A DNA stretch of 29,461 bases from Choristocarpus tenellus KU-1152 (taxonomy: Eukaryota; Phaeophyceae). The notes under the pieces are model-generated. The model saw only the letters and a list, made by a program, of their open reading frames with translations. It searched no databases and was not told the origin of the DNA. Where the stretch lies: assembly GCA_964200185.2 (NCBI GenBank), contig CAXNAD020000108.1, positions 1-29,461 on the forward strand. The letters are read 5' to 3'. The position numbers and the translations under genes were made by a program. This document shows positions 22,301 to 29,461 of the stretch, in pieces. Each line of letters opens with the position of its first letter. The first letter of the stretch is position 1.

Positions 22301-25300
22301 TGTTTCTATATTTTTGTTTTGGCATGTCCAGGTTGAAAAAGAAAAGAGGAGATTACGCCTTAGTATGAAACCTAGTTACTTTGAAGGTGATGAGACCTCG
22401 TCTGAGGAGGGAGAATCTGAAGATGAGGATCGAACAGAGTCTGAATATGAGGTACAAGAAGATGGTGCACATGAATCTGATGAAGATATATCTGTTGAAG
22501 ATTTTGATGATAAAGAGGGAATGGGGAATGGATCCAGTGGAGTGGGAAGCGTCAATGAGGACAGTGACAGTGATCGTGAGGAAGAAATCAGTGGTGTGTT
22601 TGGAGTAGGTGAAGGTATGCAGAGTCCTGTTGCTGGGGCAGGTGTATTTGGGCTGACATTTGATGGGTTTGGAGATACCTCCAGAGGAGGGGAAGAGGAA
22701 AGCAGTGACGATGAAAGCGAGGACGAGGACCTTCAAGAGGGCGGGTGAGATAAGCCTGTGCTCTTTGTCTCATGTGTGGAATCAGCAAGTAGTCGTATTT
22801 AGTGTTTTGTAGTAGTGATCGTGGATGTTTGAGAGTTTTCAAGTTGAAATGGGATAAGGTAACCTCGTTATGAATCATTAGTGCATGTTATAGAATAATA
22901 CTCTATAAAACCTTACGAAAACACTTCAGGAGGACACACAAGGCTCGTCGAAAAGCAAGGGAGAAAAGGGAGAAAGAGGAAAAGATTCGCACCAAGGAAG
23001 AAGCCCTAGTTCAGGGGGTGAGAGCATATACCCTCCATCCTGTCCTATGTTATCTTTGAAGTGTGTGTATATATGGTTAGAAGTGGTTGAGCTGACCTAA
23101 CGGATCAAGAGTTGTTCATATGCATAACTATGTAAGGCTAAGCCTAACCTTTTGAGAGTAAATGTAGGGCGTACACTAGTACTAATTATCTCTGAATTAC
23201 TTAGGGTTAGGGTTAGAATTTTTCTCGTTGGATATTTACTTCCGTTTTTGCCTAATTAATTTTCATCTATAGTGGTACCTCTGGGAGGTAATTCACTCAC
23301 ACATATTTCACATGAAAGCACACCATATCAAGCTCCCTAACCCAGTCGAACTTCTGACTATGGTCGAAGTTGATGCATTGGTTGGGCAGAAGGAAGTGCA
23401 ATATCAATGTGTGCTGATTTTGCCTTAAAAAGTAATAACACACTAATGTACACACATACAAGCGGAGGGAGGAAATTTAAGGGGGCATGCTCTCTGCCTT
23501 CCCCATCCACCGCAGTGTGAGTACTGACACGGTTGATTATAGACTGAATGATGCATATAATTTATGAGTAGAATTTTGGTTACAGCCGACTTCTTCAACG
23601 TTCTTTCCACTCCTAATTTGATGCGTGAACATATCTCAGGATGCTCATCCAGAAACGGCAGGGGATTTTGACCGCCTTCTAGTGGCCAGTCCTAATAGCT
23701 CATTCCTTTGGGTCAAGTTCATGGCCTTCAATCTCTCCTTGGCGGATGTAGATGTGAGGGTCTTTGTTGCAAAATAGTGTTCTCTGTTTTGATTTTGTTG
23801 TCTGCTATTTTTATGCTACTCAACTAAATTGACCTTCAACTTGTTTTAACTTTTGTGTAGTTGGGAAGACTGGCAATGTCTTTGTATTAACTCTACAGTC
23901 TGAAAATGGGTTGGAATGAACAGGGTGCAAGGTCGGTTTGTGAGCGAGGCCTCAAATGTGTGTCATTCCGTGAGGAGCAAGAACGCCACAACCTTTGGGT
24001 GGCATTTCTTAATTTAGAACATGACTACGGAACAAGGGAGGGATTAGCAAAAGTATTTCGAAGGGCTTGTCAAAACACCAATCCCAAGAAGGTACACCTT
24101 CATTTGGCACAGGTGAGACAAAGAATGGTGTGTGTGCTACATTTTTTTACAACATTTAGAGATTATGATGTTTTAGTTAAATTGATGCAATTTTCTTTGC
24201 CATTCCTGACTTAAATACAACTGGGAGGGGTTAGCAGCTCCCCATTTTGGGCCATTTTTTTATTGTCGCCATCTTCGGGTTGGTTGGTTCCATATGCAGA
24301 TTTTCACCCAAGTCGACAGACTGGTGTAGACCCCCCACCACCCCACCCCTCCCAGATACTCTGGGTCCTATCTGTGATATACTGGTGTGTTAATTTGTCC
24401 GGATGTAATCCAAGGCATGGCTAACGTTTGCTGAAATAAACTACTGATTATATGTTCAGATGCATGAGAAGACTGGGGAGAAATCAGAAGCGGAAGAGGC
24501 GTACAAGGCAGCATCCAAGAAGTTCCGTCAATCTAAGAAGGTAGGTTTAAGGTGTAATTTCTGTTCTTAAAATGATTCGGGAACAAGGGCATCCCTGGTA
24601 GAGATGAAATTGAATGAAGTAGGGAGACTTAAAGTGTGGCAGGAAGGCTATGATGAAGAGACGTTAGAACGCTGCCAATTGTGAGCGAGAATCACGTTTT
24701 TGCCAGTTATCCCTCTGAGCTTTTGCTGCTGTGCATTTTACGATTTTGAAGATCTCCTTGAGGTTAGCTAAACTTTCTTTTTTTAAATCGTGATGACATG
24801 GTTCCATGATGCTTAATATTGCGTAACCGGTCCTAACCCATTGGGGACAGGCTTATTCTCTTACAGGCCAGTCCCTAAGATGAGACCGGAAGATTAACAG
24901 CACTGAAACTTAATTGCCGGGGCCTTTACACCGCATCAACTGATCTGGTAGTGCCCTCTAGCACCGGTGCCATATTTTTAGAGGACTCGAACAGTGAATT
25001 TTGTTGAATTTGTACTTCTTTCAAATGTAGTCTGAAATTGATGGAAAGGTCTTTGCCTGTACTGTATTAGCGCTGTGGCCTAAGTATTTAGTACATTAAA
25101 ACTTTGTTCTTTAAAGTTTTGGTGTTTGTGCTGAAAATTAGGTGTGGATGGCGTATCATCTTTCAAGACTGAAGCAAGGTGATGATGAAGGAGCCAGGGA
25201 GTTGCTTCAGCGTAGTCTGCAGTCTCTTGGGCGTCATAAGCATATTGCTGTCATCACTAGGTATGTGTACATAGATCACAAACATTTTTTCTGGCTACTT

Positions 25301-25893
25301 TTTGAGAAGATACACTTGGGTGAGAATTGTTGTTAACTAAGATGTGGTTAAGGACATGTGAAACGACCTGACATCAGTAAATGATGAAACACATTTCAAA
25401 ATTCACCAAATTAACTTCAACAGGTTTGCTCTCAATGAGTATGAATATGGATCGCTGGAAAGAGGAAGGTCTATTTTTGAGGGACTTATGGGATCTTATC
25501 CTAAGAGGCTTGACCTGTGGAATGTTTATCTTGACAAAGAAATTAAGACTGGAGACAAGCGTGGGGCTAGAAACTTGTTCGAACGAATGGTAAGTTGTAT
25601 TCTCACATGCCGTTTATGATGTTTTTTTTATCGGAACATGTATTTTGATAGAGTTACGCTGCCATTTCAATATGTTCTCTCGGAATATTGATATGAATGT
25701 ATGGAAGCTAAAAAACCTATCAACTTACAACCGTTTGATCTTTCTTGAACAGACCGGAATGAACTTCAAAGCTAAACGAATGAAGAGTGTGTTTAAAAAG
25801 TATCTTCAGTTTGAGGTGGATCATGGAGATGCGGAAGGTGTGGAGAATGTGAAGACAAAGGCGAAGGATTATGTGGCATCTCTCGCGGCTTAG
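7390..25893 (+). CDS. RRP5: rRNA biogenesis protein RRP5 / PDCD11 homologue, complete, 36 exons
   Basis: RRP5 is a nucleolar pre-rRNA-binding factor needed for early cleavages that yield both 18S and 5.8S/25S rRNA. The start ATG gives [12 protein letters not shown], matching the family's N-terminal FPRG motif. Exons: 7390-7653, 7983-8111, 8691-8891, 9303-9566, 9903-10058, 10390-10542, 10931-11062, 11256-11441, 11710-11955, 12481-12600, 12749-12904, 13209-13331, 13492-14111, 14335-14707, 14913-14981, 15186-15323, 15473-15667, 15792-15923, 16156-16278, 16732-16845, 17058-17264, 17411-17631, 18574-18776, 19046-19325, 19968-20160, 20267-20425, 21344-21514, 22047-22142, 22332-22744, 22930-23017, 23640-23753, 23924-24112, 24460-24540, 25142-25260, 25424-25589, 25753-25893. 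The sum is 6735 nt (2244 residues plus stop), in frame throughout with GT-AG at every intron. The order is N-tail, about 14 S1-like units, acidic linker, then HAT repeats, as in human PDCD11 (about 1870 residues). This copy is longer, mainly through inserts around exons 13-21. Individual weak splice sites (exons 6, 8, 18) are less certain. Confidence 0.95.
9017..9097 (+). ncRNA. box C/D snoRNA candidate in RRP5 intron 3, two LSU guides
   Basis: Terminal stem GGTATC (9017-9022) pairs with GATACC (9092-9097). Box C is ATGATGC (9024-9030, 6 of 7 to RTGATGA), box C' is ATGACGA (9063-9069) and box D is CTGA (9088-9091). The guide before D, ACCACCAAGATC (9075-9086), is antisense to the conserved LSU rRNA segment GATCTTGGTGGT. 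The guide before a degenerate D', ATATTTGCTACT (9037-9048), is antisense to AGTAGCAAATAT. In LSU rRNA these two targets are directly adjacent. The box+5 rule predicts 2'-O-methylation of the C in GATC and of the second G in AGTAGC. The element lies wholly inside the intron, on the host strand, as expected for processing from a spliced intron. rRNA matches are from memory. Confidence 0.82.
9688..9706 (+). repeat. interstitial telomere-like motif (intron 4)
   Basis: TTAGGGTTAGAGTTAGGGG, three TTAGGG-type units with one substitution, inside RRP5 intron 4. Confidence 0.7.
12123..12185 (+). repeat. 21-bp tandem repeat, three copies (intron 9)
   Basis: Three consecutive 21-bp units each contain the core ATAGAAGCA (12123-12143, 12144-12164, 12165-12185). 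The units differ at a few positions; the outer two are most alike. This is a small minisatellite inside intron 9 with no sign of function. Confidence 0.85.
14779..14820 (+). other. imperfect hairpin in intron 14
   Basis: AATTATT at the base pairs with AATAATT, and CCACAC pairs with GTGTGG around the loop CGTTATT, with a small internal loop between. It is followed by CTAAACATGC. The shape recalls one H/ACA hairpin, but the internal loop is too small for a pseudouridylation pocket, so I call it only a hairpin. Confidence 0.5.
16527..16598 (+). ncRNA. H/ACA snoRNA candidate, 3' hairpin with ACA box (intron 19)
   Basis: Lower stem CCAGCGC (16527-16533) pairs with GTGCTGG (16586-16592, one G-U). 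Upper stem CCAGG (16546-16550) pairs with CCTGG (16574-16578), capped by a small GAGG/CCTC stem. The two are separated by an internal loop of 12 and 7 nt that would be the pseudouridylation pocket. ACA follows the lower stem directly (16593-16595). The distance from the base of the upper stem to ACA is 14 nt, within the family's 14-16 nt rule. An ANANNA-type H box (AGAATA, 16514-16519) and an 11-bp hairpin (16478-16505) lie just upstream, but the 5' domain does not fold as well as a canonical one. I could not assign a target. Confidence 0.5.
17644..17659 (+). repeat. interstitial telomere-like motif (intron 22)
   Basis: TTACCCTAACCCTAAG, two CCCTAA units, near the 5' end of intron 22. Confidence 0.65.
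17712..17813 (+). ncRNA. box C/D snoRNA candidate in RRP5 intron 22, copy 1
   Basis: Perfect 8-bp terminal stem CACACACA (17712-17719) with TGTGTGTG (17806-17813). Box C is ATGACGA (17720-17726), an identical C' ATGACGA lies at 17776-17782, and box D CTGA at 17801-17804. The first guide AGTTATCCCTGT (17732-17743), next to a degenerate D' (CCTA), is antisense to the universally conserved 25S/28S sequence ACAGGGATAACT at the peptidyl-transferase centre. The box+5 rule selects the middle G of GGG, which I equate with yeast 25S G2815, the site guided by snR38. The second guide ACCTGGTAAG (17788-17797) is antisense to CTTACCAGGT, present in many 18S rRNAs just 3' of the h31 loop. It lies in the same intron as a second copy at about 18262. 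Confidence 0.87.
18262..18359 (+). ncRNA. box C/D snoRNA candidate in RRP5 intron 22, copy 2
   Basis: A paralogue of the element at 17712. It has box C GTGACGA (18267-18273), LSU guide AGTTATCCCTGT (18280-18291) followed by CTTA as D', a weaker C' (GGTGACA, about 18329-18335), SSU guide ACCTGGTAAG (18339-18348) and box D CTGA (18352-18355). The terminal stem is CTGC (18262-18265) with GCAG (18356-18359). Both guides and the boxes are conserved against copy 1. The spacer between the guides and the terminal stem have diverged completely. That pattern of selective conservation is what a functional RNA predicts. Confidence 0.85.
22381..22744 (+). other. acidic linker of RRP5
   Basis: Within exon 29, after the last S1 unit, the protein becomes a run of Glu, Asp and Ser ([20 protein letters not shown] ... 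[10 protein letters not shown]). In exon 30 it turns into a strongly basic stretch ([17 protein letters not shown]). Acidic then basic linkers of this kind join the S1 and HAT parts in RRP5 family proteins. Confidence 0.85.
23201..23216 (+). repeat. interstitial telomere-like motif (intron 30)
   Basis: TTAGGGTTAGGGTTAG, nearly three perfect TTAGGG units inside intron 30. Confidence 0.75.
24643..24724 (+). ncRNA. box C/D snoRNA candidate in RRP5 intron 33, LSU guide
   Basis: Terminal stem GAAGGC (24643-24648) pairs with GCTTTT (24719-24724, two G-U). Box C is a perfect ATGATGA (24650-24656), and box D is CTGA (24715-24718). The 13-nt guide directly before D, GCCAGTTATCCCT (24702-24714), is antisense to LSU rRNA AGGGATAACTGGC at the peptidyl-transferase centre. 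The D+5 rule points to the A following GGG (yeast A2817 by my count). This is two bases from the site predicted for the intron 22 pair and overlaps their target. A possible first guide, GTTAGAACG (next to a CTGC D'-like box), could pair with LSU CGTTCTAGC with one G-U. Confidence 0.82.
24827..24896 (+). ncRNA. H/ACA-like hairpin with H/AGA-type box (intron 33)
   Basis: Lower stem CCGGTC (24827-24832) pairs perfectly with GACCGG (24884-24889). Upper stem GGGAC (24844-24848) pairs with GTCCC (24871-24875), followed by a GGC/GCC extension. The internal loop has about 11 and 8 nt. AGATTA (24891-24896) follows, fitting the H-box consensus ANANNA, 15 nt from the base of the upper stem as expected. 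I could not find a well-formed 3' hairpin with ACA. It may be the 5' half of a normal H/ACA RNA, or a single-hairpin form with an AGA box as in euglenozoans. It sits about 100 nt after the C/D element in the same intron. Confidence 0.42.
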
Positions 25894-27451
25894 ATCTCTA
25901 TTGTGTTTTTGTGTTGGGTATTCTAGTGAAGGACTGAAGCACCACCATTGTTCTCAAAATTTCTATTTTTCTGTGGTTAAGAATTTATTAAAATCGTGGC
26001 ATTGATTCATGTAAAATTTTTGTTAGCATGTGTTTGTGATCACCTCTCTACCTCTGTGGTATGTAGGGAACTATTATTCGTGGTTGTGATAAGTCTTCAT
26101 AGTTAACCTTTCTTTTTTTTATATTGCTCCAGTTGTTGAACTTGAGGCAGTTTGATTTGCATTCTTGATTAGGAAAAGGCTTCTACATGGAATATATAAG
26201 ACATGTGTTTTCTTTGTTGAGGAGAAAATGAACCTAACATTAATAACTTGACATATCCCAGTTTTTATACTTACAAACCGTCACAAGGAGTATGATGTAG
26301 CAGAGGAATGTGCCTGATCAACAAGGATGTCTCTGTGCACTGAGTCTCGATGTTCAGGTTGGCTGATATTTACAATACACAATATTATTGAAAGATCTGC
26401 AGCTCATGCATTTCATGGATAAGTTGCTTCTGTGACACTAATCTTCAAGTAAAACATACAGCCAACCCTCTCGAAGTAACCTTGCGAGACAGGTTGGCAT
26501 ACATGCTTTTTCCTTGAAGAAATTTAACTTACTGTAAATTTTAAGTATTCTGTGGAGGCATTAATAGGAAGATGGGAGCAGTCGATTCTACTTTTGAGAG
26601 GGGAACATGAAAAGATGAAGGAGGTATCTCCGTTGACAGAAATATTTGAAATTGTACGAGTAACTTTTGAAAGTTGTCCATTTACGGGAGGACCCTTTCA
26701 ATCGAAATATTTAGAATATTTTTGACGATGCGTTTGACTCAGTGTATGTATATTCCTAGTAGTAACTAGTTTTTGTAGCGAGACAATGCTTAAGCTTAGG
26801 GTTCGTACAATGTTGGCCCTAGAAGTGGGGATGAATTGTTGAAAGTCTATGTGAAGTATTCTGAAGTGCGGCCCAGACGGTCGTTTGTACTTACGCGTGG
26901 ATAAAGGTCAATGAACAGCATAGATAGGAAGCGAGGAGATGGGGATATCGTCTAATAAGTGTTTAGGTTGGAATTTCGGGAGAGTGTGGAGGTTGTAGCT
27001 CAAAATACACGTCGTACTGGTAGCATTGTGGGAGAAGATGTTTTTACCTTTGTGTTTAAATTGGAACATACAGCGCGCGCTCTGTTTGGAAAAAGCGGTT
27101 GAACCGGTGGATATTTTGGAAAAGATTCAAAATGTATTAAAACCAAAAAGGTCTGTGGACGCGACGAGTTCTTATATAACTTAAGAGAGTATTTTTCCTG
27201 ATAGGTGGTCATTGCGAAAAAATTATGGCAGTGTTGATAATATTCGATGGAAGTTAATATATGGAGTAGAATGGCAATTATTTGCTGACTCTTCGCTAGT
27301 TGGATGTTTTTTTCAAAACTGTTGGTAACGTTTTCCAAACGTTTGTTAAATATAGAAATGCCTATATTCACTACCCTGTGTTAACAAAAAGTCTTACCTG
27401 CTCCCCTCACTCCACCGTAAAATCTTTTCTGAGGCACCAATCGCCACAAAA
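25894..27451. other. RRP5 3' flank and intergenic DNA; nothing recognised
   Basis: AT-rich sequence beginning with the RRP5 3'UTR; an ATTAAA hexamer near 25987 could serve polyadenylation. No convincing exon, RNA or mobile element was seen on either strand. A frame at 27000-27371 (minus) is low-complexity and has no recognisable features. Confidence 0.5.
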
Positions 27452-27734
27452 ATGGTAAGACAAATTGAATAGGCTTAGTGGAACGCACTATAAATTCTAT
27501 TGCTCGTTTTCCTTTGTAATTTTAGTGTTGTTCTGTTTCCTCCTTCTACATCCTCTCTTGGTGACATGTCGTAGTGGCAGCCACAACCAATTCCTTCCTA
27601 CATTGCAAGTTGGATTGGGAGTCGCTGCCTTGTGTCCTCTCAAGCAAAATAGTCTCTGTTACTCTGATACCGCTCATTTTGTGTGCCCCATGCTTACCAT
27701 CAAAAATGGCAATGCATCTTAATCGAAGAAGACA

Positions 27735-28214
27735 ATGACTGAAACTGTGGACTTTGACGGAAGGGAGATTGCTCAGAAAGAGACCTGTGGTGACGATCAT
27801 AGTATGCTGGAGAGAACATCAGTCCACCACCTGAGAATGATGCCTATTGCAATTATCCTGGAGAGGATGTTATTCCAACCGACCAAAGAAAGGTACAATC
27901 GATACAGAGGGCATTGGTGCTTACCATAGTCTTAATGGAACACTCCATTTAACTTTCCTTGGGAATTATGTCATGAGGTGGTCGAGCATCGTCCTTGGCA
28001 ACTGTTTAAAACTAATCATCCAGAACAGTGTGAACACCATCGCCAAGTGCATTGAAGAGAAGGGCTACCTTGACCACTGCACTGTGTCAGTCATGTTCAA
28101 TTCGCTACCTCCCCCAATGGTGATTGGCTCAACAAGTTGACAGTCCGCATTTGGGATCGATTGCACAGGGTTTTGGCTGTCAAATTGGCCAAAGCGAAAT
28201 GCCCCCAAGAGTGA
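27735..28214 (+). pseudogene. frame-shifted coding-like remnant, unknown product
   Basis: Coding-like text continues through several frames in turn. It starts at the ATG at 27735 (MTETVDFDGREIAQKETCG). A second frame runs from about 27803 (ENISPPPENDAYCNYPGED). A third runs from about 27889 to 28110 (GIGAYHSLNGTLHLTFLGNY ... NTIAKCIEEKGYLDHCTV). A fourth runs to a stop at 28214 (NGDWLNKLTVRIWDRLHRVL). No splice sites would explain the shifts. It is best read as a decayed gene or transposon fragment, or as a gene with indel errors in the assembly. I do not recognise the family, and frame choice by eye is subjective. Confidence 0.35.
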
Positions 28215-28520
28215 ATATTTCCAGTTGCCAGTTAAGGTGCCAGTTAAGGTGGATTGATCGCTCTTTGGGGTTATAGGTGGCGGAAAGCTTGGTGGTATGT
28301 AGTTAATTAAACAGTTCTATTCTAGCTTTCCTCTAAACAGCTTTCCTTGTTCACTCCATTTTTTTTTTCAAACGTTCCTCTTCCCGCTTGGACTCAAACT
28401 GAAATTGCCCCTGAGCTGTTGCATCTATGGTTAGGTTGATTGGCATCAACACTAATACCTTTTTACGTCACTTTTAATCTTTCCCAAGGCGTGAATTAGG
28501 TGACTGGCACTCTTGTTCAG

Positions 28521-29461
28521 TAACGTACCTTTGACAAGATTTGGTTTAGTACAAGATACTATATTTATTGAGTGTGAATTTGACAGTGACGGGGCTGAGC
28601 CCAAGGTGTCTGACATGGTCAATGTCAGACACAGGGAGAGTTTATTTGTTCTGCGTACCTATTGTATCAGGTGAGGTTGCTGTCATGAGGAAGCTTGAGC
28701 CAAAATATCTTAGAGGGTAGAGCCTTGTCATATTTGGGGACCAAAATCTGATGATGCGATTTTCATATAGGTTTGGCTACTGTGTTTGTTAGGAAGTGTC
28801 AATATCCATGTTCCAGACACACCTTATCATAACGTATACATTTACCTACTCCGAAACATTTCGGATTAGGTAAAATGTGATTTTTAAAAACGTGGGAAGC
28901 CAAGCCCCAAATGGACAAACAGGGCAAAACTCGTACCATCTGAATTACTTTCACTCTTTGTTTTTGTCGCGTTCATTTCAGATGTTCACCACTTGCTCTG
29001 TTCCATTACATACCATTCTTCAACTACACAAATGATTTAATGTTCCCTCCACCCCCTGTAACACCATGCTCTTGTTAGGTTGTTTAAGCTGGTGGGGAAC
29101 CGCCCACAAATCCTATATTTGCCCTTGTACCTCAACATTAACAACCACATGAGCCAGGTGGCGGTGAATACACTTCACACACACACGCGCGCGCGCGCGC
29201 ATACACAACCTGCTTACGTCAGGACCAAGTATGAGTTTCACCCGAAAGTTGGGAAGAAAGATCGGTCAAAATAGACTCGATCACCAGGAGGTTTGGTGAT
29301 GTGGCTAATGTGGTGTACGACATATTTCCTGAGAAGATTGAGCGATCATTAATTCTGAATATGTGGTTTTCCTACGATTAAACAAAAATATTTATTACTG
29401 TGAAACAGGTGGAAACAGCCGACAGGTTCTTCGTAATGAAGGGGAGCGGGAAGACCCACAG
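28521..29461 (+). CDS. possible exons of an unidentified gene entering the right edge
   Basis: Three segments can be joined in phase. Segment one is 28521-28670 (FGLVQDTIFIECEFDSDG ... LFVLRTYCI), ending AG|GTGAGG in phase 2. Segment two is 29079-29157, after acceptor TTAG (LFKLVGNRPQILYLPLYL), ending CAG|GTGGCG, a weak donor. Segment three runs from 29409, after ACAG (VETADRFFVMKGSGKTH), to the window end. A further open piece at about 29245-29380 (RRFGDVANVVYDIFPEKI) does not fit this chain. I do not recognise the family. The phases match, but such joins also arise by chance. Confidence 0.22.
28592..28632. repeat. pair of perfect short hairpins
   Basis: GGGCT-G-AGCCC lies near 28592-28602. 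Four bases later comes an 11-bp perfect inverted repeat: GTGTCTGACAT (28606-28616), loop GGTCA, ATGTCAGACAC (28622-28632). Confidence 0.8.
28841..28874. repeat. 16-bp inverted repeat with a 2-base loop
   Basis: TTTACCTACTCCGAAA (28841-28856) and TTTCGGATTAGGTAAA (28859-28874) are reverse complements with one mismatch. With one bulged A the stem extends a further three pairs. It would form a tight hairpin or cruciform. Confidence 0.85.
29176..29204. repeat. (CA)n-(CG)n microsatellite
   Basis: An alternating purine-pyrimidine tract of CA repeats running into about eight CG dinucleotides. It is a sequence type prone to the Z-form and to polymerase slippage. Confidence 0.9.

Larger units (their letters stand above)
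8040..22380 (+). other. S1 RNA-binding repeat array of RRP5 (residues about 110-1825)
   Basis: I count roughly 14-15 S1-like beta-barrel units. The clearest are: exons 2-4 ([19 protein letters not shown] ... [12 protein letters not shown] ... [15 protein letters not shown], very close to the family pattern); exon 4 ([27 protein letters not shown]); exons 5-6 ([26 protein letters not shown]); exons 9-10 ([23 protein letters not shown] ... [15 protein letters not shown]); exons 11-12; exons 13-14 ([24 protein letters not shown]); exons 22-23 ([24 protein letters not shown]); exons 25-27 ([21 protein letters not shown]); and exons 27-29 ([26 protein letters not shown] ... [11 protein letters not shown]). 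Units around exons 15-21 are divergent and carry Lys/Glu/Met-rich inserts. In this family the S1 array provides most of the pre-rRNA contacts. Confidence 0.85.
23640..25893 (+). other. C-terminal HAT/TPR-like domain of RRP5 (exons 31-36)
   Basis: The segment starts [20 protein letters not shown] and is followed by [32 protein letters not shown] and [15 protein letters not shown]. These are the W-x-x-(Y/F/A) cores of successive half-a-TPR helices. It ends with the family-typical [19 protein letters not shown]. The order and wording follow human PDCD11 residue for residue over long stretches. In yeast this domain is the part chiefly needed for small-subunit processing. Confidence 0.92.

Noticed and set aside
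24163-24213. Box C-like ATGATGT and CTGA in intron 32
   Set aside because: The element would be only about 50 nt, shorter than typical C/D RNAs. The flanks do not pair next to the boxes, and no rRNA guide was recognised.
24789-24905. Box C GTGATGA in intron 33 downstream of the accepted snoRNA, with CTGA at about 24902
   Set aside because: It spans about 115 nt, has no convincing terminal stem, overlaps the better H/ACA-like fold, and its guide matches no rRNA I know.
27452-27650. ATG directly followed by a donor (ATG|GTAAGA) and a pyrimidine-rich intron-like stretch
   Set aside because: After either plausible acceptor the frame closes within about 25 codons without a donor, so it does not make a supported gene start.

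Overview
This window is nuclear DNA from an intron-rich eukaryote. A large S1-repeat gene can be read through 36 exons joined by GT-AG introns, there are no operons, and TTAGGG-type motifs are scattered through introns and one exon. A microbial eukaryote is likely. A photosynthetic stramenopile or similar alga is a guess, resting mainly on the EF-hand / Fn3-like / PhoD-like architecture of the left-hand gene.

Layout. (1) About 639-6428, minus strand: a large multi-exon gene, broken by a 10-N assembly gap at 3236-3245 and running out of the window on the left. It starts with an EF-hand region, followed by what look like two Fn3-like units of the kind found in front of PhoD-type metallophosphatase domains. 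The phosphatase core seems degenerate. (2) 6429-7389: divergent intergenic region. (3) 7390-25893, plus strand: a complete RRP5/PDCD11 gene (36 exons, 2244 residues by my splice model), encoding the S1-repeat plus HAT-repeat ribosome-assembly factor. (4) 25894-29461: mostly non-coding, with a coding-like stretch broken by frameshifts, a cluster of strong hairpins, and possible exons of a gene entering the right edge.

The most interesting content lies in the RRP5 introns. I find four box C/D snoRNA candidates: one in intron 3, two related copies in intron 22 and one in intron 33. Each has C and D boxes closed by a terminal stem, and each has guide segments matching conserved rRNA as I remember it. 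There are also two H/ACA-like hairpins, in introns 19 and 33. Several guides point at the 25S/28S peptidyl-transferase segment ACAGGGATAACTGGC. So a gene for an rRNA-processing protein appears also to be a host gene for rRNA-modification guide RNAs. The protein acts in cleavage of pre-rRNA and assembly of both subunits; the guides would direct 2'-O-methylation and pseudouridylation of the same rRNA.

Splice models, complementarity and domain calls were done by eye. The rRNA comparisons are from memory and need an alignment to this organism's own rRNA.
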